A DNA stretch of 8,154 bases. Source: JAENVT01 sp043758005 (lineage in GTDB: Bacteria; Actinomycetota; Acidimicrobiia; Acidimicrobiales; Ilumatobacteraceae). The stretch is taken from positions 1 through 8,154 of the forward strand of contig JAYVOI010000300.1 in NCBI GenBank assembly GCA_043758005.1. The letters are read 5' to 3'. Made by a program: the position numbers and the translations under genes. The notes beneath the pieces are model-generated. The model searched no databases and was not told the DNA's origin. It saw nothing but the letters and a program-made list of their open reading frames with translations. Positions 1-6,499 of this stretch are shown here, one piece after another. The stretch's first letter is position 1; every line of letters begins with the position of its first letter.

Positions 1-794
1 GCGACGCGATTCGAGGGTTGGTTCGACAGCACGAGACACAACAGGAGATAGGCGATGGCCGAGCCGATCCCGAGGAAGATGACGGCTCCCAGCGCCTTCG
101 GCGTCACCGAATCGCCGCGGAACATCCCACCGTCGACCACATCGAAGAGGCACGCGGGGATCACGAAGATCAGTGCGCCGACCTGCGTGACTGCTGCGAT
201 AGCGAGGGGATCGACACCACGACCGACGCGACGCACGAAGGCGGTGTAGATCGAGAAGGCGATGACGGTGCCGAGCAGGAGGATGATCGGGAGGACCGGC
301 GATGGGCCGGAGTGCTCGGTGAACACCCCCGAGGCCACGAGTGCGCCGGTGAAACCGACGACCAGGGCGACGATCGATCGGCGCGACGGGGCGTCACCGA
401 CCAGCAGCACGCCCGCCAGGGCAACGCCGATCGGCTCCAGACCAACGACGATCGACCCGATCGTTGCCGAGCCGCGATCGACACCGATGCCCATGAACAC
501 GGCCATCAGTCCGATACCGAACATTCCGATCACGATCAACGTGCGAACGTGGGCCTTGGCGGTGTGCAGACGTCGACGGGCGACCGTCACCAGCACCAGT
601 GCCGCCAATACGAACCGGACCAGGTTGGTGGTCGCCGGCCCGAAGCTCTCGCTGGCCAGCTTGTACGCGGGCAGGCTGCCCCCGAAGAACACCACGATGG
701 TCAGCAGGGTGGCCCGGACGGCGAGCGAAGCCGGCTGCGAATGACGGTCGACAACCGTTGTCGTCGCTTCGCTGATCGCCACGCGCACCACCAT
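1..794 (-). CDS. EamA/DMT-family transporter, 3' end cut by window edge
   Basis: This is an inner-membrane transporter of the drug/metabolite (EamA) superfamily. These are usually about 300 residues with ten helices in two repeated EamA halves. The frame starting at ATG 794 stays open to base 1 and gives 264 residues. The first EamA half spans roughly residues 27-155 and the second begins near 164. Visible hallmarks are a first helix with FFGGSLPAYKLA, then FGPATTNLVRFVLAALVL (the 'P...RF..A' signature), then a VGLEPIGVALAGVLLVGD segment (the 'P....l.......E' signature, with D in place of the usual E). Some 30-45 C-terminal residues lie outside the window. The ATG was chosen because it precedes the first helix by about 27 residues; no convincing Shine-Dalgarno sequence is seen and the frame remains open further upstream, so the start is uncertain. 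It is transcribed divergently from nhaA. The substrate cannot be read from the sequence; family members export amino acids, nucleosides and other metabolites. Confidence 0.85.
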   Translation of the reverse strand, partial: MVVRVAISEATTTVVDRHSQPASLAVRATLLTIVVFFGGSLPAYKLASESFGPATTNLVRFVLAALVLVTVARRRLHTAKAHVRTLIVIGMFGIGLMAVFMGIGVDRGSATIGSIVVGLEPIGVALAGVLLVGDAPSRRSIVALVVGFTGALVASGVFTEHSGPSPVLPIILLLGTVIAFSIYTAFVRRVGRGVDPLAIAAVTQVGALIFVIPACLFDVVDGGMFRGDSVTPKALGAVIFLGIGSAIAYLLLCLVLSNQPSNRV

Positions 795-879
795 ATGCGT
801 TGCCGGCCGTCGAACGCCGACCGGGCAACTTCGACTACCGTGGCTGACGGCGTGCCGGGAAGTCTGGTCGGCGAAGGTC

Positions 880-884
880 AGGAG
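880..884 (+). promoter_or_regulatory. Ribosome binding site of nhaA
   Basis: AGGAG lies five bases before GTG 890. It decides the start: the overlapping ATG at 888 is followed immediately by TGA, so only the GTG gives the antiporter frame. Confidence 0.7.
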
Positions 885-889
885 ACCAT

Positions 890-2197
890 GTGACCCGCCG
901 TTCACCGCGCGCCCCCCAACCGATTCCGCGTGCACTCTCGCCATTGCGCGACTTCATGCACACCGAGGCCGCTGGAGGCATTCTGTTGGCCGTGGGTGCG
1001 GTCACCGCGATGGTGTGGGCCAACTCACCGTGGTCGTCGTCGTACGAGCACCTGTGGACCACGCCGGTATCGCTGACCGTCGGCAGCCATTCCCTGCATC
1101 TCCTCCTGCGCCAATGGATCAACGAAGGGCTGATCACCGTCTTCTTCTTCGTCGTCGGCCTCGAGATCAAGCGCGAACTGGTCAGCGGGCAGTTGGCGAC
1201 GAAACGGGCAGCGCTGCTGCCGATCGTGGGCGCGGTGGGCGGCATGGTGGCACCCGCGCTGCTCTACCTCGCCATCGCCGGCGGGAGCGCGCCGCGGGGC
1301 TGGGCTATCGTGATCGCCACCGACATCCCACTGGCACTCGGCATCCTCGCCATCGCCAGCAGTCGCGTGCCACCCGCGCTGCGGGTGTTCCTGCTGGCCC
1401 TGGCCATCGTCGACGACATCGGGTCGCTGTTGATCATCGCCGCGTTCTACTCGACGGGCATCGGATGGGGCTGGCTCGCAGCCGCGGTCGCCGTGCTCGC
1501 CGTGGCGGTCATCGGCCGACGCTTCGGCTTGCAACGGCAGTGGATCTTCATCGCGCTCGGCTGCCTGCTGTGGTTGATGCTCCACGAGGCCGGAATCAAT
1601 GCCACGCTCGCCGGCGTGGCGATGGGCCTGCTGGCGCCCACGACGGCACGCATCGCCCCGGAGTTCGTCGATGTCGAGGAACTGGCTGACGTCAGCACGG
1701 TCGAGAACGCCATGCTGACCACCGACATCGCCCGCGGATCGGTGTCGGTCGTCGAGTGGCTCGAACATCTGCTGCACCCGTGGGCCAGCTACGTGATCGT
1801 TCCGCTGTTCGCCCTGGCCAACACCGGTATCACCGTGAGCAGCGGCGTGTTGCACGACGCGGTGCGATCACCGATCACCTGGGCGATCATCGTCGGCCGG
1901 GTCGTCGGCAAGCCGCTCGGGATCCTCGTCGCAACGAGGATCGTGATCGCCACGAACCGCGCCGACCCACCCGGTGGCGCGACCTCACGGCAGTCACTCG
2001 GCGTCGCGACGACCGCCGGCATGGGGTTCACCGTCGCGCTGTTCATCACCGGGCTGGCGTTCACCGACGAGACGCAGCGGTCCAACGCCACGCTGGGCAT
2101 CCTGGTCGCCGCGGTCCTTGCCGCGGCGCTGTCGCTCGCCGCGTTGGGCGTCGGTCAACGTCGGCTCGAGCCTGCCTCGACAGCCGGCCCGCGCTGA
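890..2197 (+). CDS. nhaA: Na+/H+ antiporter NhaA
   Basis: This integral membrane antiporter exports Na+ (or Li+) in exchange for H+; the E. coli member moves two protons per sodium and serves pH and salt homeostasis. The 435 residues contain the family's landmarks in order: GLEIKRE (90-96), ATDIPLALGILA (143-154, with D145 matching the E. coli Asp133 position), LAIVDDIGSLLIIAAFYS (171-188, with the ion-binding aspartate pair D175/D176 matching Asp163/164), HPWASYVIVPLFALANTGI (296-314), GKPLGI (340-345, with K341 matching the conserved Lys300) and GFTVALFITGLAF (379-391). E. coli NhaA is 388 residues; the extra length is a 20-residue basic N-terminal tail, a loop near 255-290 and a short polar C-terminus. 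The start is GTG with a good ribosome site. It is divergent from the EamA gene, and a long hairpin follows the stop. All expected functional residues are present, so it should be active. Confidence 0.96.
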   Translation: MTRRSPRAPQPIPRALSPLRDFMHTEAAGGILLAVGAVTAMVWANSPWSSSYEHLWTTPVSLTVGSHSLHLLLRQWINEGLITVFFFVVGLEIKRELVSGQLATKRAALLPIVGAVGGMVAPALLYLAIAGGSAPRGWAIVIATDIPLALGILAIASSRVPPALRVFLLALAIVDDIGSLLIIAAFYSTGIGWGWLAAAVAVLAVAVIGRRFGLQRQWIFIALGCLLWLMLHEAGINATLAGVAMGLLAPTTARIAPEFVDVEELADVSTVENAMLTTDIARGSVSVVEWLEHLLHPWASYVIVPLFALANTGITVSSGVLHDAVRSPITWAIIVGRVVGKPLGILVATRIVIATNRADPPGGATSRQSLGVATTAGMGFTVALFITGLAFTDETQRSNATLGILVAAVLAAALSLAALGVGQRRLEPASTAGPR

Positions 2198-2207
2198 CCT
2201 TCACTCG

Positions 2208-2254
2208 AACCTTGTCGCACCCAGGTCGCTCAGCGACCTCCCAGCGACAAGGTT
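2208..2254. terminator. Nested palindromic hairpin after nhaA, candidate terminator
   Basis: The outer arms are a perfect 11-bp inverted repeat: AACCTTGTCGC at 2208-2218 and GCGACAAGGTT at 2244-2254. Inside them AGGTCGC (2223-2229) pairs with GCGACCT (2233-2239) around TCA. The two stems are separated by a symmetric 4x4 unpaired loop (ACCC/CCCA), so the whole 47 bases fold as one long hairpin. It begins 10 bases after the nhaA stop and ends 27 bases before the next ribosome site. No T-run follows, so it is not a classic intrinsic terminator. It could stop or attenuate transcription between nhaA and the lipoprotein gene, stabilise nhaA mRNA, or be a dispersed palindromic repeat. Confidence 0.5.
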
Positions 2255-2293
2255 GCAGGAACAGGCGCCCGCCGGTGCGGCAGAAAGGCACCG

Positions 2294-3073
2294 ATGCGTG
2301 TTGTCGCTCCCACTCTCGTTGTCGTGCTGCTCGCCGCGGCATGCGGTGACAGCAAGACTTCGTCGCCGAGCGTCGCTCCGTCGTCGATCAGCGCTGCCGC
2401 AACCACAACTCCCGGCACCGGCGCGGCGTCGACCGACGTACAGCACCTCACGTTCACCACGGGCGACGGCACGGTGATCGACTACGTGTTGCTGGTGCCC
2501 CCGGGGCGTACCACGGGACAGCCGGGCAAGGTCCTGTTCACGTTCCCACCCGGCGGCCAAGACATCGACGTGACGGCCAGCGTCGTGGAGGGTCGCTGGC
2601 ACGACGAAGGCCTGGCCAGAGGATGGGTGGTGGTCTCGCCCGCTGCGCCTTCGACCGGGCTGTTCTACGACGACCCGTCAGCGAATCTGGTGCCCGAGCT
2701 GCTCGACAAGATCGCCGCCGACTACCCGCCGGAAGGCGGTCGCTTCGATCTCGCCGGTGTCAGCAACGGTGACCTCTCGGCGTTCAAGGCAGCGTTGACG
2801 TTCCCGAAGCGTTTCCGATCGCTCGTGGTCTTTCCCGGATACTCCCAGGATGGGGGCGACGACCCGAACCTGTCGAAGTTGAAAGACATCGGCGTCAGCA
2901 TGTTCGTCGGCGGAGACGACACGGGTTGGCGCGAGGCGAGCGAGCAGACCGAGCAGACCCTGAAGGGCCTCGGGTACACGGTCGAGTTGCATGTCATCGC
3001 CGGCTCGGGACATATCATCGAGTCACTCACCGGCGCCGACCTCTTCGATGCGATCGAGCGTGTCCGCGCCTGA
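2294..3073 (+). CDS. Lipoprotein alpha/beta hydrolase (esterase-like)
   Basis: This is a probable secreted, membrane-anchored serine hydrolase of 259 residues. The N-terminus has one arginine, a short hydrophobic stretch and a lipobox (LAAAC, lipidated Cys17), then about 30 Ser/Thr/Ala/Pro-rich linker residues (18-47). The hydrolase fold follows: an early strand and oxyanion segment FTFPPGGQD (82-90), nucleophile elbow GVSNGD (155-160, Ser157), acid in VGGDD (205-209), and histidine in GSGHII (237-242, His240). The order Ser-Asp-His and the spacing fit alpha/beta hydrolases related to feruloyl esterases and PHB depolymerase-like esterases. The substrate is unknown. The elbow has D where G-x-S-x-G-G is commoner. 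The ATG is preceded by AGAAAGG (2282-2288) at five bases. The LLM oxidoreductase starts 19 bases after its stop, so the two may be co-transcribed. Confidence 0.82.
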   Translation: MRVVAPTLVVVLLAAACGDSKTSSPSVAPSSISAAATTTPGTGAASTDVQHLTFTTGDGTVIDYVLLVPPGRTTGQPGKVLFTFPPGGQDIDVTASVVEGRWHDEGLARGWVVVSPAAPSTGLFYDDPSANLVPELLDKIAADYPPEGGRFDLAGVSNGDLSAFKAALTFPKRFRSLVVFPGYSQDGGDDPNLSKLKDIGVSMFVGGDDTGWREASEQTEQTLKGLGYTVELHVIAGSGHIIESLTGADLFDAIERVRA

Positions 3074-3080
3074 CCGACCG

Positions 3081-3085
3081 GGGGA
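3081..3085 (+). promoter_or_regulatory. Ribosome binding site of the LLM oxidoreductase
   Basis: GGGGA lies seven bases before GTG 3093. It favours that start over the in-frame ATG at 2991, which would overlap the lipoprotein gene by 83 bases and add 34 residues of low-complexity Ser/Pro sequence. Confidence 0.55.
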
Positions 3086-3092
3086 AACGAGC

Positions 3093-4130
3093 GTGATCAA
3101 GCCGTGGTTGTTCGAATTCTTTCATCAACCGCTCGACGTGCAGTTGCGGTCGGATCCGCAGGCGGTGCACGACCACTTCCGCTGGTACATCGACCTGTGG
3201 ACCCGCGCCGACACCCGCGACTTCGAGGGCATCTTCTTCAGCGAGCATCACTTCGGCGCCGCCTACAGTCCCTCGCCGAACCTGTTGCTGTCGCACGTGG
3301 CTGCGCGCACGACCCGGCTGCGTCTCGGTGTGCTCGGATCCGTCACGCCGTACGCGACACCGTGGCGCATCGTCGAGGAGATCGCCATGCTCGACCACCT
3401 GACGGACGGACGCCTGGAGATCGGCATCGTCAGCGGCATCCCGCCTGAGCTCGCGGTGGTCGGCATCACACCAGGCATCGCTGCCGCTCGCCACGCCGAG
3501 GTGATCGATGTGCTTGACGCAGCACTGAAGGATCCCGTCATCTCGCACCACGGCACGCAATGGAACTTCGACGATCTGGAGATCCTGCCGAGGTGCCTGC
3601 AGCAACCATCGCCGCCGGTGTGGACCGCGGTGCGCAGCGCGGCGTCGGCCGAGCGGGCCGGCCAGCGCGGATGGAAGGCGTGCGGCGGGTTCCTGTCAGC
3701 GAAAGAAGTCGCGGTGGTGTTCGACGCCTACCGTCAGGGCGCCGAAGCAGCCGGGCAGCCACACGGCCCCGAGCAGATCGCGGTGCGTCGCATGGTCACG
3801 TTCGTCGATGCGCCGTCGCAGCAACGCGAGGCGGTGCATCGTGCCAAGCGTGCCCTGCTCGACGTGCTGACCGCCAGCGCCGGACCCCTGCCCCCGTGGG
3901 CCGCGTTGCTCGACCGCCCCGACGAGTCGATTGCGGCCCTCAGCGACGAGGAGTTCGTCAGCGGCACCCCGCAGCAGGTGGCCGAGCAATTGATCGAGCA
4001 ATGCCAGGTGATCGGTGCGGGCCATCTCCTCGTCGCGTTCAGCGAACGCGACCACGAGCGTCTGGAGCACAGCCACGAACTGTTCAGCAGCGAGGTCGCC
4101 CCATTGCTGCGCCAAGCGGCCGTGGCCTGA
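3093..4130 (+). CDS. LLM class flavin-dependent oxidoreductase (luciferase-like)
   Basis: This cytoplasmic enzyme belongs to the bacterial-luciferase-like superfamily (TIM barrel, FMN or F420 cofactor). Members oxidise small organic substrates with reduced flavin or act as F420-dependent dehydrogenases; the substrate here is not evident. The 345 residues show the family pattern: FEFFHQPLD at the N-terminus, IFFSEHHF (47-54), SPNLLLSHVAARTTRLRLG (61-79), ATPWRIVEEIAMLDHLTDGR (88-107) followed by a GIVSGIPPEL phosphate-binding-type loop, and the late SGTPQQVAEQLIEQC (290-304) typical of the C-terminal barrel. Length is normal and there are no breaks. The start is GTG 3093, chosen by its ribosome site; an in-frame ATG at 2991 is less likely. 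The stop overlaps the ATG of the SDR remnant (TGATG), which indicates an ancestral two-gene LLM-SDR catabolic operon with translational coupling. Confidence 0.9.
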   Translation: MIKPWLFEFFHQPLDVQLRSDPQAVHDHFRWYIDLWTRADTRDFEGIFFSEHHFGAAYSPSPNLLLSHVAARTTRLRLGVLGSVTPYATPWRIVEEIAMLDHLTDGRLEIGIVSGIPPELAVVGITPGIAAARHAEVIDVLDAALKDPVISHHGTQWNFDDLEILPRCLQQPSPPVWTAVRSAASAERAGQRGWKACGGFLSAKEVAVVFDAYRQGAEAAGQPHGPEQIAVRRMVTFVDAPSQQREAVHRAKRALLDVLTASAGPLPPWAALLDRPDESIAALSDEEFVSGTPQQVAEQLIEQCQVIGAGHLLVAFSERDHERLEHSHELFSSEVAPLLRQAAVA

Positions 4131-4310
4131 TGGCCCGGGCTCACCGGCAAGGTCGCCCTCATCACCGGCACCGGTGTCGGCATGGGGCGGGCCGCCGCGC
4201 TGCGATTCGCCGCGGAAGGTGCCACGGTCGTCGGCTGCGGCCTCAATCCGCAAACGTCGGCCGAGACGGTGCGGCTCGTGCACGAGGCCGGCGGGCCGAT
4301 CGAACGAATC
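4130..4310 (+). pseudogene. Short-chain dehydrogenase (SDR) remnant: frameshifted and truncated
   Basis: Read from 4137, the sequence encodes GLTGKVALITGTGVGMGRAA followed by RFAAEGATVVGCGLN and an ETVRLVHEAGG helix. This is the N-terminal beta-alpha-beta of a classical SDR with the TGxxxGxG NAD(P)-binding loop. The natural start would be ATG 4130, overlapping the LLM stop as TGATG, but the bases ATGGCCCGGG put that ATG in another frame; removing one C would give M-A-G-L-T-G-K-V. After roughly 55 residues the SDR similarity ends. The rest of the fold, including the YxxxK active site, is absent, and a subtilase sequence follows in the same frame. This is a broken gene unless the C insertion is a sequencing error, and even then it is truncated. 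The right boundary is approximate (4290-4350). Confidence 0.75.
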
Positions 4311-5519
4311 ACATTCCCGACCCCACCGGGCGGTGCGGCGATCACGCCGGTTCTGTCGGTCACTCTCCTGCCTCGGCCCGGTGGCCTCCAGCATCAGATC
4401 GTCACCCTTGCCCGCCGGCTGCGCAGCGAGTCGGGACAGATCAGCGGGCCGGACTACGCGTACACACCCAGCGGGCCGTACAGCTACTACCGGCCGTACG
4501 GGTATCCGAAGAAGACGTCGGCCCTCACCACACCTCGGGGCAGTTTCGTACCCAATACGACGGACAAGATCGGCACGACCGTGAAGGTCGAGGTCTACGA
4601 CACGGGTCTGGCGGCCCTCAATCCCACTGACCTGCCGACGACGACGAAGCTGTCGAGCACCGACGACGAGCAGGCCAACATCGTCAACAACGGACCGAAG
4701 ATGGTCGACTACCCGCACGCCTACCACGGCACCGCGATCGCGGGCGTGCTGACCACGATCGCCCCAGGCATGACGATCCAGGAAGTTCGCATCAACGACC
4801 GCTCCGGCCTGCTCACCGACGTCTCGGCGGCACGCGGCATGGCTTCGTCGCTGCGCACCCTGGCGATCGCCGACTACCCCGATGTGCTCATCAACGCGTT
4901 CGGTTCTGCGGCGTGCAACGTCGACCCCAACGTCGTGGGTGGACCCGACCTGCGGCCGGTCGGTTTGGAGGCCGTGGTCGAGGTCGTCGACAAGTTCGAC
5001 GCCAAGCTGCCGCAAGGAATGGTGATCGTTGCCTCGGCCGGGAACGTGGCCTCCACGCGGCCGCACTACCCCGCAGCGTTCGAGTCGGTCGTCAGCGTCG
5101 GCGCCCTCGACGGCACGGTCGACCCTGACGGCAACCCGTGGACCAGCAGGTCGAGAACTGCGCCTCTCGCCGACTTCACCAACCGAGGATCGTGGGTCAA
5201 GTTCTACGCCACGGGCGTCGACCTTCCGACGACACATGCCAAGGGCCTTCGCTTCGAGACCGGCGGCGACATCATCGATGGCAAGGCCTTGGCGACGGGC
5301 AGCTCGTTCTCGGGACCGCAATTCGCCGGATTGATCGCCGAGGTCATGTCGACGGCGAAGGTCACGGCCCGTGCTGCCGTCGAGCTGCTGAGCAGCTCGG
5401 CGACCGCTCCCCTTCCGCAATGCGGTGGCACGACGGTCGAATCGGGAAAGGCAGTCGTGCTGCGAGAGCTCGGCGCGACCGCGACCGACCCCGCCTTCGA
5501 GAACCCCGTCACCTGCTGA
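4182..5519 (+). CDS. S8 (subtilisin-like) serine peptidase, N-terminus replaced by SDR remnant
   Basis: The open frame from ATG 4182 gives 445 residues. Residues 1-38 are the SDR remnant; subtilase-like sequence begins somewhere between 45 and 60. The peptidase set is complete: Asp in VEVYDTG (D140), His in HGTAIAGVL (H182) followed by APGMTIQEVRI, oxyanion Asn in VIVASAGN (N288) with HYPAAFESVVSVGALD after it, and Ser in GSSFSGPQFAGL (S375, the GTSMAxP motif). Residues 68-112 (ARRLRSES and a Tyr/Pro/Gly-rich stretch) look like the tail of a propeptide or linker. No signal peptide is present, because the original N-terminus seems to have been lost in the fusion. The ATG used lies in the middle of the SDR glycine loop with no clear ribosome site, so expression is doubtful. 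It could be a functional chimera, a 5'-truncated pseudogene, or a product of mis-assembly. The family assignment is firm; the gene model is not. Confidence 0.8.
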   Translation: MGRAAALRFAAEGATVVGCGLNPQTSAETVRLVHEAGGPIERITFPTPPGGAAITPVLSVTLLPRPGGLQHQIVTLARRLRSESGQISGPDYAYTPSGPYSYYRPYGYPKKTSALTTPRGSFVPNTTDKIGTTVKVEVYDTGLAALNPTDLPTTTKLSSTDDEQANIVNNGPKMVDYPHAYHGTAIAGVLTTIAPGMTIQEVRINDRSGLLTDVSAARGMASSLRTLAIADYPDVLINAFGSAACNVDPNVVGGPDLRPVGLEAVVEVVDKFDAKLPQGMVIVASAGNVASTRPHYPAAFESVVSVGALDGTVDPDGNPWTSRSRTAPLADFTNRGSWVKFYATGVDLPTTHAKGLRFETGGDIIDGKALATGSSFSGPQFAGLIAEVMSTAKVTARAAVELLSSSATAPLPQCGGTTVESGKAVVLRELGATATDPAFENPVTC

Positions 5520-5718
5520 CTCACCGTCGGTGCCGACCCCGACCCCGAACCCTCGTGAATCGTCAGTGACGAAACTCGGCGACGCGCGAGGGCTGGTTTC
5601 GTCACTGACGATTCACGAGGGACTCGGCCGCGCAATGCCGTGCAGGCCGCTGTCTGTCGTTTGACGACTCCGGCTCCGCGAAAGGGCGGGCAGGGGCGCC
5701 GGTCCTCAAACGCCTCGC
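5520..5718. other. Convergent intergenic region
   Basis: These 199 bases lie between the stop of the plus-strand subtilase and the stop of the minus-strand membrane protein. They contain the 26-bp inverted repeat described separately. The remainder (5622-5718) shows no gene or structure I can support. The position is where transcription from both sides should end. Confidence 0.6.
5550..5621. repeat. Perfect 26-bp inverted repeat with 20-base loop
   Basis: The left arm at 5550-5575 begins CCCTCGTGAATCG and ends GACGAAAC. The right arm at 5596-5621 is its exact reverse complement, beginning GTTTCGTC and ending CACGAGGG. The loop is 5576-5595. Both flanking bases fail to pair, so the repeat has sharp ends. 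Each arm holds an odd 13-base palindrome (TCGTCAGTGACGA at 5560-5572, TCGTCACTGACGA at 5599-5611). It lies between convergent genes. It may be a bidirectional terminator-like hairpin or a copy of a dispersed palindromic element (REP/MITE type). It has no T-tract, and no flanking target-site duplication is obvious. Confidence 0.85.
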
Positions 5719-6495
5719 TCACTGGATCGACGCGGCGACCCGCTCGACGGCCCGGCTGTAGCGGATCACCGCAGCCACGACCACAGCAACGACCACGGCG
5801 CCGACCGGTCGACGGACATCGGTGGCCGTGTCGAAGCACCGTCCGAAGAGGTGCGTCAGCGCCGCGACCGTTCCGCCGACGACGGGGACGGCGTAGAGCG
5901 CGTCGAGGGTGGCTCCGAGCAGACGAGCTCCGGTGAACCAGGACGCGACGAACAGCGCCGCGTGGCGCAGCGACGTGCGGCTGCTGATTCGTTCGCGACG
6001 GGCGACCGACTCCAGGCCGGCGCCAGGAACACCCAGCACGTTCACTGCGGCGAGCTCACCGAGCACCTCGGCGACTCGAGCCAGGGCACGTCGATGGGCG
6101 CCTGCCCGCAGGGTCTCGACCATGCGGGCAAAGCCTTCAGCGCCGAACTTGATCAGGTTGAACGGGTTCATGCGGCGCAGCGCCCGCCGGATCACCCGTC
6201 GCCACAGACGGGGTTCAGCGGCAAGCGCCGCTGCCCGCATCTCGCCGAGGCGGCCGATCGCGGCATCGATCGTGGATGCCTCGCCGATCGTCACCACGTA
6301 GCGCGACGCTGCGTAGTTGTACCCGGTCATCGTCACGCCGAGGAGCAGATCGATGGCGATTCCCGAGGTCGTGCCGCTCCACACGTCGCCCAGCGCTCGG
6401 CGTGCGGCGATGATTCCCGGGTCTTCGGCAACGAACAGCCCGCAGCAGAGCAGCGATGCTCTGGTCAACTCGCCCGGGCGCGCCACGACCGACAC
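5719..6495 (-). CDS. Hypothetical membrane-associated protein downstream of arginine decarboxylase
   Basis: I do not recognise the family. From GTG 6495 it is 258 residues; alternatives are GTG 6486, or ATG 6546/6585, which would overlap the decarboxylase gene. The protein alternates hydrophobic and basic stretches. Residues 1-60 are moderately hydrophobic; 88-135 are an Arg/Ala-rich amphipathic region (RLWRRVIRRALRRMNPFNLI); likely membrane segments lie near 140-158, 188-215 and 229-246; and the C-terminus is short and basic. No catalytic motif is visible. It begins about five bases after the decarboxylase stop on the same strand, so the two are probably one operon and the protein may relate to agmatine or polyamine handling, but that is only context. 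Normal amino-acid composition here, against Arg-rich nonsense in the opposite frames, supports it as a real gene. Confidence 0.6.
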   Translation of the reverse strand: MSVVARPGELTRASLLCCGLFVAEDPGIIAARRALGDVWSGTTSGIAIDLLLGVTMTGYNYAASRYVVTIGEASTIDAAIGRLGEMRAAALAAEPRLWRRVIRRALRRMNPFNLIKFGAEGFARMVETLRAGAHRRALARVAEVLGELAAVNVLGVPGAGLESVARRERISSRTSLRHAALFVASWFTGARLLGATLDALYAVPVVGGTVAALTHLFGRCFDTATDVRRPVGAVVVAVVVAAVIRYSRAVERVAASIQ

Positions 6496-6499
6496 GACC

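Noticed and set aside
1..35. Likeness between the window start (GCGACGCG...CGAGGG.TGGTT) and the loop of the 26-bp inverted repeat
   Set aside because: The match is short and gapped, and the left copy is inside the EamA coding sequence; chance in GC-rich DNA explains it.
18..893. 291-codon plus-strand frame opposite the EamA transporter
   Set aside because: The product is highly charged and low-complexity, while the opposite strand reads as a well-formed EamA membrane protein.
1025..1855. 276-codon minus-strand frame inside nhaA
   Set aside because: It is a His/Gln/Asp/Arg-rich shadow of an unmistakable NhaA sequence.
2991..3092. Upstream ATG extension of the LLM oxidoreductase
   Set aside because: The extra 34 residues are low-complexity Ser/Pro, overlap the lipoprotein gene and lie before the GGGGA ribosome site at GTG 3093.
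3696..5420. 574-codon open frame on the minus strand opposite the LLM and subtilase genes
   Set aside because: It is an Arg/Gly/Asp-rich shadow created by high GC. The plus strand carries clear family motifs over the same span, and the minus product resembles nothing.
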